Shown in pieces: positions 1 through 10,500 of a stretch of 64,000 nucleotides of DNA. The stretch is taken from assembly GCA_030374805.1 (NCBI GenBank), contig JARGSG010000183.1, positions 248,001-312,000 of the forward strand, read 5' to 3'. The notes under the pieces were generated by a model. That model ran no database searches and was not told the DNA's origin. It saw only the letters and a list, made by a program, of their open reading frames with translations. Made by a program: the position numbers and the translations under genes. Position 1 is the first letter of the stretch; every line of letters starts with the position of its first letter. Origin of the DNA: Gracilaria gracilis. Taxonomy: Eukaryota > Rhodophyta > Florideophyceae > Gracilariales > Gracilariaceae.

Positions 1-49
1 TGGCCACATGTGGCGCGTTCGCCTTGCTTCAAATGACGCGGTATTCACA
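1..49 (-). repeat. Copia 3' LTR, first 49 bp (window-truncated)
   Basis: The 49 bases match 17710-17758 except one C/T difference, and similarity stops abruptly after the CA at 48-49. On the minus strand the repeat begins TGTGAATACC and is preceded by the purine-rich GAGGGACGG (complement of 50-58), a plausible polypurine tract. The rest of this LTR lies outside the window. Confidence 0.75.
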
Positions 50-496
50 CCGTCCCTCAAGGCGAAGCGACATATGTATTGTCGTACCAACCACTAGCGG
101 AGATCCTACTCTGAGATCAATCCTATCAGTACACAAAGTAACTTTGTCCGTTTCTGTATATAGGCGTCCTCCAAATCAGACATGCCTCTTCTCAACATGA
201 CGTCTTTCAAACATGAGAGGTGTGGTGGTGACAATCTTCAATCTTCTTTATAAACTTTATGTGCATCAACGTAGTAGCAACATCAATATACATTTTGCTT
301 GCACCAGTAAACTCCAAAACCCTAACCACATTAAAAACCCCTGTAGGAAAAATCATGTGGCTCTTTGGGAAAAAGGAGAAGGGTTGCAAACAACACCATA
401 ATCAAAGAAGAGTAGAACCCCAAAACATGCTCTTCTGTCGTACACAATTCAAGTCATAAATCACGTTAGTGTAGTTAGTTGTTTTCTCACTTCGCT
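50..496 (-). other. Copia 3' untranslated region
   Basis: About 450 bp between the reverse transcriptase stop codon and the 3' LTR edge. It is AT-rich with no convincing coding frame on either strand. The only recognisable signal is the short purine-rich stretch on the minus strand next to the LTR. Confidence 0.6.
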
Positions 497-2440
497 TTAG
501 AAGAAATCAAGCTTCATCAATCTGACCATCCTCCTAAACTCTTGGAGGGACGCACACTTCGTCAGAATGTCAGCCATCTGCAGAATTCTAGAAATATGCT
601 GAAGTAAAATCACATTCTTGTGGTGTAAATCTCTGATATGATGCATTTTCAAATCAATATGCTTGTTACGACCCGATACCTGAGGGTTCGTGGTCAACGA
701 AACAGCAGCCGAGCTATCAACAAAGATCTTTGTGGCCTCGAACCATAGATCTTCGCTCCAAGGCTTCTGATGTGCGAATTCCCAAAACAATTTTCGGATC
801 CAAGTGATGTCTTTACCACAAGTAGAAAGAGCGACATATTCTGCTTCTGCAGAAGAGAGTGCAATCACCGTCTGTCGCCTTGATTTCCACATAACAGGTG
901 CGTCGTTGACGACGACAACATAACCCGTTGTTGACTTCCGGGTCTCCATGCATCCCCCCCAATCGGCGTCAGCGTACGCACAGAGTGAAGAGGGGGAGAA
1001 AGGAGTTCCTGTTGGAAAATGAAGTCCATACTCGGCCGTACCAGCCAAGTATCTAAATATCCTCTTTAGCATTTGAAAATGACGTTCGCATGGGTTGTGA
1101 AGATGTTTCGATAAGGATGAGACTGCAAAGGAGAGGTCAGGGCGCGTTGGGATGGCGATGTATAACAGACCACCTATTGCAGACCTGTAGTTGGCGTGAT
1201 CATGTGCGGAGAGACAAGTCTCAGTTTCCCTAGTAGGCATGAGATCGGCATTCGCTGGTAAAGGGGAACCAACTGAGTTACAATCCTGCATTCCAAACTT
1301 GTCAAGTAGTTTTCGGATATATCCGTATTGGTTCACCGTTAGACCAGAAGGAGAGCGTTCAATATTCCACCCAATGAAAGACTTCAGTTCTCCATAGAGT
1401 TTAACGTCGAATGAGTCGGAAAGTCGTTGCTTGAAATATGTGAGTAAGTTAACGTCGTTCGAAGCAAACGCACAGTCGTCCACAATGACTGCAATGATGA
1501 GGAAGCTGTTTTCCTCTCGGAACAGGAAGACCCGTGAGTCAAGGGCAGACATAGTGAAGTTCCAAGAAAGTAGAGTGTCTGAGAAAAGAGAGCCCCAGAT
1601 TATGCCAGCCTGAACTGCTCCGTAGATGGAGTTAAGTAGTTTGCAGACATTTCCAGGTCTTTCAGGGATGCCTGTTGAGTTGGTTGGTTGTTCCATGATA
1701 ATTGGGACATCCAGTTTACCATATAAGTAGGCATTCGATATGTCGGCTCCTTCGAGGTAAAGATCGTGTGCAGCGGCGAAAGCCAAAAGAATTCGAAATG
1801 CCTCATGACAGGCAACTGGTGTGTACGTGTTCAGAGGGTCGAAGTCAATGAACGGCTTCTGCTTGTCTCCCCGAAGACAGCAGCGGGCCTTCTTCAAGAA
1901 CTTCTTCCCTATCCCATCGAGCATCTTTTCTTTGAAGACCCACGTGAAGGGTACCGGTTTCATCCCAGGTTCCCGTGGTACGAGTTCCCATGTGTTCCGC
2001 TTAACAAGAGCGTTGTATTCACGGTCAATCGCTTCGCACCATCCAGGATCCTTGCAAGCTTCTTTGAAGCTGCTAGGTACCTCGGGGTCATCAATCGTCT
2101 TCTTTGATACCCACACACTTGGAAAATTATGGGTGAGTGTTGAGAGCGCTTTTACCAAGTGATCTTCCCAGTCAGGAGGGTCGCTTTCCTGTTCAATCGG
2201 TTTCGTTTCCTCCGCCTGTTGCTGACGTGTTATTCCCTCTAACAGTGTTGAGACGTTGGGAAGTGGAGAAGAATTGATGGGCTTAAAATCCAAAATGCGA
2301 CAAGTGACTACCGAGTTTTTCTCAGGAACGAAGACACGACTGAGTGTGGTGTTGCTTTGCATGCCCACGAAGTGTGCAAATACTGAGCGAGGGAGGAACT
2401 TCTTTGATGCTGCCGTTTTCGAGCGGTATACAAAGGTATA
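497..2440 (-). pseudogene. Copia reverse transcriptase-RNase H
   Basis: The 3' part of the copia polyprotein, open to 2368 at the first Met and readable to about 2440. It starts in the integrase/RT linker (QPGYTFVYRSKTA is readable upstream of the first Met). RVT_2 motifs follow: WVFKEK, a KARCCLRGD block, ADISNAYLYG, and the catalytic VDD in VIVDDCAF, where copia elements usually have YVDDM. RNase H shows ADADWGG, the KSTTGY block, and LSSAEAEY. It ends with the typical MADILTK tail. It is out of frame with the integrase ORF because of an indel near 2440-2460, so it is a broken part of one ancestral polyprotein. The RT itself looks intact. Confidence 0.9.
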
Positions 2441-4165
2441 ACCGGGCTGCCCAAAATTTGGAATATGGGTGAAGTCGATTTCCGTGGTCTGGTCCCATTC
2501 AAGGATGGGTATCCGTCCCTGAATCCTTGCTGAGGGGCCCGATTGCGGAGCCAGTTAGCGTGATTCATTGCCTCTGCCCAGAACACTATAGGCAACTTGC
2601 TGGCGAACAGGAGAACACGAACTCTGGTCCAATGTTCTTGGATAAGTCTCTCCGCAGAGCCATTTGATTCGGAAGCATATGCTGGGGAGAAGTCCAGTGC
2701 TATGCCATTATTGAAGCAAAAAATGTCCAGCTCGTTGCTCTTATGCTCACCTGCCCCGTCCAGGCGAACATTTTTGAGACGAAACGAGTGGTTGAGTTCA
2801 AGTTCAGACCGGCGTTTGTACCAGTCTACGTACTTGAGGATGCTGGCTCCCGTCTTGTCCATGAGGAAGAACACATCCGACTTAGAAGTGTAGTCGTCCA
2901 GAATGGCCATGGCGTATGTAGCGCCAGAGAGAGAAGGTGATATCTTTCCAGAAACATCCATGTGGATGAGTTCCAGAGGGCTGGAGCTGGAGACGGATCG
3001 CGTTCTTGTAATAAGCGGGTTGCGCTTCATCTTGCCAGTGAGACACGGGGCGCAAGTCAATGATTCGAGTATGGAGCGTTGGAAGTAAGGAACAGAGTCC
3101 AAGGCCTTTGACAAATTTTGGTACCTAGTAGGGTGAAGGTGACCAGTGCGTCCATGCCAATCGAGAGCGAGTTCTTGGTTCGCATTACCTGCATTGACCA
3201 CCATGACCTGCTTGCTTGTGTCGCTGAGATCCATGGTGAATAGCCCTTGGTGAATTTGTGTTTCCCAAATCACCTTAGAGTTGCGCATAGGATCCATGAT
3301 AAAGCAACCGTTGAATGGGCGCAGTGTTGATGTGAATATGACCATGAAGTCCGTGCTTAGAACGCCAACGGAGAGTATGTTGGATTGAAATGCAGGAGCG
3401 TGGTAGGCTTCTACGACAGTTCCATTGTTCAGTGGGATCCAAACGTGTCCTTTGCCAACCAAGCGAGTTTTGCCGGAGGCTGCTTGAACGGTCTCCACGT
3501 TGATACGTTCATAGCGAATGAAGGATTTACGAGAATGGAAGAAATGGTGCGTTGCACCAGAGTCGATGTAGGCTGAATCGACTTTTTGTTGCGATAGAAG
3601 CGCGACATTGCTTTTGTACTTCACCAAGTTGCAGTTGAAACCCGGTGAAGGTGGTGGGTCATCATCTCTTTGCACCACATAAGATCTGGGGTTAGAGTTT
3701 CCATTATCATTCCCCCTTGGTGCAAAGCGTGTGTTCCAGTTTGACTGCCGCTGGCCTCGTCGATTGTCCTCACGGTTGTGCGTTGACCGATAGGGGGAAC
3801 CACCGGAGCGGTTTGGTTGTGCAGTATTTCGAGGGCTATCGCGGTGAGTTTTGTTCGAATCTTCCCGCTTACGTTTGTAACATTCCCTTGCATAATGTCC
3901 ACGGCGTCCACGATAGTAGCAGTTGTCTTCGTGGCGGTCTTTTGTCATAGAGGACTTGTTTCGACGAGAGCGTCGACGGCGTCCGTTTTTGTTTGCCGTG
4001 TTGACTTTGGGTTGTGTGTGGGTTTTGGAGGACGGGGCCTGCTGTGGATTGTTCGGATTCTTTCTTCGAGCGACCTCAGCTTCAACTGCATTGACGATAG
4101 AGTCGAAACCAACTTGGGTGAGGTTTAACATCATGGCAAGTGGGGAGAAGGAATTGGGCAGGCTT
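2440..4165 (-). pseudogene. Copia gag C-terminus, protease and integrase
   Basis: Continuation of gag (SLPNSFSPL block), a basic stretch, then a zinc-knuckle-like CYYRGRRGHYAREC. The second Cys of CX2CX4HX4C is Arg, so zinc binding is doubtful. The aspartic protease active site is DSGATHHF. The GAG-pre-integrase region has LDWHGRTGHL and CAPC (HHCC zinc finger). The integrase core has D in HMDVSG, D in RLDGAGEH and E in SNGSAER. After about 2460 the frame becomes nonsense relative to copia proteins. The true continuation is one frame over, showing an indel in the run TTTTGGG. The first Met is at 4134, but the frame continues from gag upstream. Confidence 0.88.
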
Positions 4166-4169
4166 CTGA

Positions 4170-4691
4170 TCAGTTTCGATACTTTTTTTTACCCGAGAGT
4201 TCTTCCTCGTACGTGGCGAGTTCTCCAACAATTTCTAAGAACTTTGAGACATGTTTGTTCCAGTCTTCATCGTCCTTATACATCAGTGTGTCTAGTCGAT
4301 GACGAATGTTTTGAACGGCTTGTGTGTTTGATGTAGCGTACACGCGATTCAGTTCGTCACACAATTTCTTTGCTGTTTTGTCGTCGTCGTCGACAAAAGT
4401 TCGAACGAGTGCAAGAGGGGAGTCACCAAGGCATAATGTGATAGTGCTTTTCGCTCTCACGGATTTTTCAAACCAAGTCCGGTGTGCACAGTTGTTTGGT
4501 GTGAATCCGTCGGGGCGGGGACTCAAACCAGAAAGGAAGGCGTCGTCGCGACGGAGGTATGCAAGCAGTCGACGACGCCACAGGATGTAATCGGTAGGGA
4601 CCTTGAGCTTTGGGAGCTTACCTAGCAGCTCGTTTGACCCGGACATCTTGTGGGTTGTCGGGAATAACACTCGGGGAAGTGTATTGATCAA
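4170..4691 (-). pseudogene. Copia gag N-terminal part
   Basis: UBN2-type retrotransposon gag: LPKLKVPTDYILWRRRL, a central helical region with SPLALVRTF, then the NIRHRLDTLMYKDDEDWNKHVSKFLEIVGEL block. Likely starts are Met at 4691 or the inner MSGSNELLG (4646). The frame ends right after an A8 homopolymer (plus-strand T8 at 4183-4190), beyond which gag continues in another frame (ISKLIRSLPNSF...). A one-base slip in the A8 run is therefore the likely break. Upstream sequence up to 4741 is 5' leader, cut there by the gypsy insertion. Confidence 0.85.
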
Positions 4692-4741
4692 CCTTCTTTT
4701 CTAGCGGGAAAGGATTCCGCAAGACAACGTCTCTCCACTTC

Positions 4742-5249
4742 TGTAGTACAATGAGACCTCAATGGGTTGGTGCCACGTGGGTCTACTGGTGCGCCTTGCT
4801 GGCTGCACTGTACCCAATTGGTATCCTGTATTTTATAATTTCTAATTTCTAATTTATAGTCTAGGATAGTTTAGCATTGCTGGCCCATGACAGTAGGTCA
4901 TGGGCACAGCCGATGACGTCATGCCCGCATGGGAGATCGGCGTCGGTGCACCTTGTATATATTGTGGTGCACCTCGCCTTCCCCCCCGGGTATTGTAAAG
5001 TCAGGCACCACTAGGGCAGTAACTATACCATCTTGGTCACTTGCTACTCTATTACTATTCAGGTTTTACCGCGCGTCGACGTCTACTACCGTACACCTAC
5101 ACGGTCTAGACTAGTTGCCCCGCCGTTTGCCCCTGCGGGTTTCAGGTGCCCTACTACCATATTGGTTGTGTGTTTTTCCCCTTTAGGTTGAGCCCTCGCG
5201 CGCTCCCTCTACCAGGCGGACCCCACACCTTATCGGTATTTGTACGACA
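4742..5249 (+). repeat. Gypsy 5' LTR
   Basis: A 508-bp repeat starting TGTAGTACA and ending TGTACGACA, a short imperfect terminal inverted repeat with one mismatch. It is flanked on its left by ACTTC and followed after 3 nt by the primer-binding site. It carries a CRE-like palindrome, a perfect inverted repeat and a TATA box. Confidence 0.93.
4883..4961 (+). promoter_or_regulatory. LTR promoter: inverted repeat, CRE and TATA
   Basis: The order is GCCCATGAC-AGTAG-GTCATGGGC (perfect 9-bp arms, 4883-4905), the CRE/ATF-type palindrome TGACGTCA (4914-4921), then TATATA (4956-4961) flanked by two copies of GGTGCACC. All are repeated in the 3' LTR at +11002. Spacing of CRE to TATA of about 35 bp is typical of an RNA polymerase II core promoter. 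That a bZIP factor binds it is inference. Confidence 0.6.
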
Positions 5250-5252
5250 TTT

Positions 5253-5270
5253 TGGTCTCCCGACCTAGAA
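5253..5270 (+). other. Primer-binding site of gypsy element 1
   Basis: TGGTCTCCCGACCTAGAA begins 3 nt after the LTR. The same 18 bases stand 2 nt after the LTR end of the second gypsy element (56043-56060). The complement ends in CCA with discriminator A and has C at the conserved position 61 of a T-stem, so it is consistent with a tRNA 3' end. I could not name the tRNA. Confidence 0.75.
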
Positions 5271-5396
5271 GTTTCTTGGTTTTTGTCGTACCTTTACTGG
5301 TGAACAGAAGACATTCGAAAGGATTCTGGAAGTTCACACACCTATTTGGTTTCGTAGGAATACTCGCGAAGCAATTGGATACCACTATTGGTCACT

Positions 5397-7559
5397 ATGG
5401 AAAGACTTAAAAGGATTACTCGTAGCTCTAGCGCGCCACCTAGCCACAAGGGTTCTGCTGCGGCTTCGGCCGCTAAACCCATTCTGGATAATCCCGAGGA
5501 GTTGCTTCGGCAACCTCGGGCCGGACCCTCAAAGGATACGGGCACTCAGCCACCGTTGGCTCCTGAACCTAACAAGGATTTGCCGACAACGGTTGAGGAC
5601 CTTTGGCCCCAATTGGAAGATCGAGCGAAAGCTCTTTTTACCGCTACGGTTAATGAAGCTATGACCTCAATGGACATGGACGCCGTTACCCGCTTGGTGG
5701 TTGATCGAGCCGTGCACGAGCTCTCTCAACGCATACCTAAATTGGTTGAAACATACCTCTTAACGGGTGCCCGGGAGCATATCTACCGAGTGGTTCAAGA
5801 CCTTTGGGTTTCTGAAGGAATGGCGGAAGCCAAAACCCCTGGGGTGAATGTGGTTACTCGCATACCACAAGGGATCCCTGCTGGTTCTTCCGCACCAATC
5901 AAGCCAACTCCGGCCGATAGTGCGTACCTACAAGGTTTAAGGCAAGGTCAAGAGGGCCATATAGAGATGAGCCCTCGAGACGTGTACTTGCCACCCATTG
6001 GAGGTAACGTTCGAAAGGACACCAAGGCTGGTGGACCTGAGGACGATTCGTCTGACCCAGATGAGGGGCGACGAAGAAGAAACCGCAAGGGTAAAGAAAG
6101 GAGGAGGAAAAAGGGAAAGAATCGCGGCTACGACTCTGACCCCGATTCCTCGAGCTCCGATACCGATACTGGTTCATCGTCGGATGATGACCGTAAAGGT
6201 AGACGCAAGAAGAAAGCGAACAGGTTGGCGAAGAAGTCGTCAAAGAGAAACCGTAAAGGTAAGAAGAAACGGTACGAGTCGTCCGACTCGGATTCGGACA
6301 CCGATACAACCCTAGAGGTGCGTCAGCCGCTGAACGATATGTTCACCAAAGCGGTTGATTATAGGTCATATCGGTTGAGAAACCGATCCTCTGCTTACAC
6401 CCAAGAGGTTGCGCAGAAGATCACCAAGCACCATAAGAAGCTCAGCTTCCAGATGGGTGATACTACCTTCACAGGTGATGATCCCATTGCGGTAATTGAG
6501 TTTCTACAGAAGTTCAAGATTGCATGCGACCAAAATGGTTTTTCCGAAGGCGCTGCCATGTGGTTATTCCAGTTTTACCTTAAAGGTCAAGCTTACCACT
6601 TGCTGCAAGGCAGGCTCCGTGGAAATACCCTGGCGGTTGATGAAGACGGGACAGAGATGTTAGAGACGTACCCAGAAGTGGTTAATTTCATTTTGGAAAC
6701 TTACGCTACCGATGAGGTTATCCAGGAAGGTTACGCTGAGGTGCAGGCATATCGCCAACGCTCTAGCCAAACCGAAATGGAATTCTCGTTGGGCCTTTGG
6801 AATCTGGCCACCCGATGCGGTAATGTCTTTACCACTAGTAGGTTGAAGTCGCTCTTTGCCGACAATGTCGACAAAGCGATCCGGTCGCAGGTACGCAATT
6901 ACCTGGCGAACAACCGTAAGGTGGACTATAATGGGCTTGCCCGTTATGCCCAGGGACTAGGCGACACTCTCCGTCACGGAAAGAAGCCGTCGGCGTCCCA
7001 TACCTCAAAGGATAAACCGAAACGGTCAGTATTGGAGCTAGAAGAAAGCACTACCTCAGAGGGAGATTCGCTCATTCGCGTACCAACAGGAATGGCAGTT
7101 CATCTCGTGACTGCGCCGCAGGCTCAGTCACGAGCCACCTCCATTGGTAATTGGTCGTCGACAGTACCACCAGATTCGGTAAGGTCGCCACCAAGTGCGG
7201 CGAGCACTCAACAAACCTCAACGGGTGGTTCGCAAGCATCTTCATATGCTACAGCACCAACCAATCCGGTTACCCGACCTACCTCTATGGCAATGCGTGA
7301 TCCCCAGACAGGTGGATTGGTTTGCTGGCTCTGTTTGTCGCCAGACCATCTGGCGAACAGATGTGACAAAATACCCCCAGGGGTGCGCGAACATCTGATC
7401 AGTGCCAGGCAGCAAAACCACCGTAACCTATATGGATCTGGAAAGAGGGTACAAGCTCAACCATCACCATCTCAGGTTCATCTCGTCAAGGAAACACCAA
7501 TCTTGGAGAAGAACAGTCTCGCTCCGGAGGAGCAGGAAAACACCGAACGGTTAGCGTAG
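5397..7559 (+). CDS. Gypsy gag polyprotein (intact)
   Basis: About 720 aa from the ATG at 5397. It has an N-terminal low-complexity region, a highly basic and acidic Ser/Asp-Lys/Arg tract (about residues 215-310, possibly nucleic-acid or nuclear targeting), then a helical retrotransposon gag region (about 340-540, including FLQKFKIACDQNGF and the YRQRSSQTEMEFSLGLWNLA block). A CCHC zinc knuckle follows, CWLCLSPDHLANRC, with perfect CX2CX4HX4C spacing. It packages element RNA and forms the virus-like particle by family analogy. Pol lies in the -1 frame. The pol frame is open from 7427, overlapping gag by about 130 bp, so Pol is probably made by -1 frameshifting or reinitiation. Confidence 0.93.
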   Translation: MERLKRITRSSSAPPSHKGSAAASAAKPILDNPEELLRQPRAGPSKDTGTQPPLAPEPNKDLPTTVEDLWPQLEDRAKALFTATVNEAMTSMDMDAVTRLVVDRAVHELSQRIPKLVETYLLTGAREHIYRVVQDLWVSEGMAEAKTPGVNVVTRIPQGIPAGSSAPIKPTPADSAYLQGLRQGQEGHIEMSPRDVYLPPIGGNVRKDTKAGGPEDDSSDPDEGRRRRNRKGKERRRKKGKNRGYDSDPDSSSSDTDTGSSSDDDRKGRRKKKANRLAKKSSKRNRKGKKKRYESSDSDSDTDTTLEVRQPLNDMFTKAVDYRSYRLRNRSSAYTQEVAQKITKHHKKLSFQMGDTTFTGDDPIAVIEFLQKFKIACDQNGFSEGAAMWLFQFYLKGQAYHLLQGRLRGNTLAVDEDGTEMLETYPEVVNFILETYATDEVIQEGYAEVQAYRQRSSQTEMEFSLGLWNLATRCGNVFTTSRLKSLFADNVDKAIRSQVRNYLANNRKVDYNGLARYAQGLGDTLRHGKKPSASHTSKDKPKRSVLELEESTTSEGDSLIRVPTGMAVHLVTAPQAQSRATSIGNWSSTVPPDSVRSPPSAASTQQTSTGGSQASSYATAPTNPVTRPTSMAMRDPQTGGLVCWLCLSPDHLANRCDKIPPGVREHLISARQQNHRNLYGSGKRVQAQPSPSQVHLVKETPILEKNSLAPEEQENTERLA

Positions 7560-7579
7560 GGGCCACCCCTAACCGTGAA

Positions 7580-10500
7580 TTGGAAGGCCCGTCGATACCG
7601 GAACGGGAAACCTTAATGGTGGAAAAAGAAGAATCAGATGTACCCAATGTGGTGTGTCTAATGAAGTACAATAACTATAAAGTTAATGCTTCAGTAAGCT
7701 TTCTCAATTACCTACAGGTCCCCGTTGCGTGTGTACTCGATACCGGCGCCGGTCCAAATGTCCTAAACGCTCGCGTCATACCCGATGCGGTCTTGCGGAA
7801 CATTCGGCCTGCCCCGACTATCAACCCGCTGGTGGACGCTAATGAGCGCCCACTGCACCTTAGAGGAATGTTAACCACTGTGGTACAACTTGGAACCTTG
7901 AAGGTGAAGCTCAATTTCTTTGTGGTGGATCGTTTGGCGACAGACTGTATCCTCGGGACCAACTTCATTGACAAACATGTCAAGGCAATTTTGCCAGGGT
8001 CCCGAACGGTCGCTCTCCGTCAAGGTGGTCGTATTGCCATACTGGGTAATACGCAGACCAAAAATGGTTGGCGTCAGAAGCCGAGGTCCAATATCCCCAC
8101 CGAAACGGTTTCAAACAAGATACGGCTCACCAGATTGGTTTCAATTCCGGCTATGACCCAAATGGTAGTGAATGTCTCATGCGCAGTTCCAGGATTGGTA
8201 ATGCTACAGAACCATCCTAGGTTGGCAGAAAGACATCTCGCCTTGATGGCAAACGGGATTATCGACAACATCCCTAACCAAGCCTTCAAGGTGTACTTGA
8301 GTAACTTTAGCAATCACATTGTTAAGTTACCCAAGAATACCACTATTGGAATCGCACTGCCTGCACCACAAGGGGTTTTCACGGTCTCACCTAATGTGTT
8401 GGGCGAGGTCGCCACCTCCAAGGAAGGGGGAGGAACAGATGCGCCATACCCTGCATATGCGCCCCCGTTATCGACAAATACCAAAATGGAACAGAAGATC
8501 GCCAATACCTTTAAGGTTAGGGATCAGGAAAAGACTATGGAACTGGACCCAGTGCGGAATTGGAGAGAGGAAGTCCAGATCGGTGCGGAGAACCAGGCTC
8601 TCCGAGACCGGATCCTCAGTCTCTTAGAAGAATTTGAACCCATGTGGTCGGGCCGGTTGGGCCAAATTGAGGCTACAGAGCACCGTATTGATATGGTGCC
8701 TGGCTGGAGACCCATTTACCAGCAGCCTTACCGTGCAGGTCCAAAAGCCCGGGAGGTTGAGCTCAATGAGGTCGAGAGAATGCTCCGTGAAGGTGTCATA
8801 GAACCAGCAAATGCGGACTGGGCCAGCCCTGTGGTTCTCGTCACAAAGAAGAATGATACCCGTATGCGGTTCTGTGTGGAGTACAGAAGACTGAATAGTA
8901 TGACCATTAGGGATTCGTACCCAATACCTAGAATGGACGAGTGTATAGATTCGTTGGGCAACGCCAAGATCTTTACTACGCTCGATGCCAATTGTGGTTA
9001 TTGGCAGGTACCTATCAGGGAAGAAGACAAGGACAAAACTACGTTTACTTGCCACGCTGGGTTATTCCGCTTTACGCGTATGCCCTTTGGGTTGCGAAAT
9101 GCCCCGGCTACCTTTCAGAGGGCGTTAGATATAATCCTTTCGAAGGTGAAGTGGAGAACCGCTCTGGTATACATCGACGATGTAATCATATATTCCAGAA
9201 CGGTAGAGGAACATTTCCACCATGTTAGGGAAGTTTTGAACCTTTTGGGGGAATCTGGAGTAACCTTGAAGCTCCGCAAGTGCGAATTCTTCACCAAAGA
9301 GGTAGAATACCTTGGTCATATCATCAGCCCTGGGAGGTTAGAAGTGACGCCGCGGAATATCCGGGCCGTGCAGGAGGCGAAGCCACCCACGTCCCAGACG
9401 GAAATCCGATCCTTTATAGGTTTGTGCAATGTGTACCGCCGGTTTATCAAGGGATTTGCCAAGATAGCGGCTCCCCTCAACAGGAAGCTGCTGAAAGGTC
9501 AACCTACAAGGTTTGAATGTCTTACCAATGAGGAAATGGATGCGTTCGAGGCGCTGAAACATGCGCTCTTGACACCTCCCATCTTGGCATTACCCAAAGC
9601 TGGTTTACGATACACGTTGGATACTGACGCTTCGGACGCCCAAATTGGTTGTTGTCTTATGCAGGAGCAAGAAAACGGCGACAAACTACCTATAGGGTAC
9701 TGGAGCCGTGCTTTGCACGCTGCAGAAAAGAACTACACAACAACCGAAAAGGAATGTCTGGCAGTAGTCTGGAGCATGTTGATGCTCCGTCCCTACCTAT
9801 ATGGTGAAAGGTTCACGCTTCGAACCGACCATGATGCCCTACGGTGGATACTGGGTCTGGCCGACGCATCAGGCAGACTTGCCCGATGGCGGTTACGACT
9901 TTCAGAGTTCGAGTATGACGTACAGTACCGTCCAGGTATCAAGCACAATGTCGCAGACGCGATGTCTCGCATTACCACAGATGGTTTGGACACCGAGCCG
10001 GTAGAGGATGATATCCCATGCTTTACCATCTCTACCAACCCTGATGGTGATACCTTAGAAGGTTACTGGACTCTACCCGAAGAGGATACGTGGTTTAGTG
10101 ATGCCATCGCTCGGGAAATACTCGCCCTCGAGGAAACAGACGTCATGCCAATTACCCGCGAGGAATTCCTGAGAGAGCAAGCAAACGATGCTTATTGCCG
10201 CTCTCTCATGGACCAAGTAGGTATGAAAGACTCGAACTTTGACGTCGACCGAAATGGTTTCCTGGTGAGGCGAGCTCCTATTGATGGTTCCCTACAGAAG
10301 GTAGTGCCCAAGGTGCTGCGCCCTCGGGTGCTGTACCTAGCCCACTACCCAAGGCTATCAGGACACCCTGGAGGTACGAGAATGTACTACACCTTGAGGC
10401 AAGGGTACTACTGGCCTCATATGGCTAATGATATATATACCTTTGTAGGTCAATGTGAATCTTGCGTACGTACCCGTGGAGGTCTCCGGAAGCACAGGAA

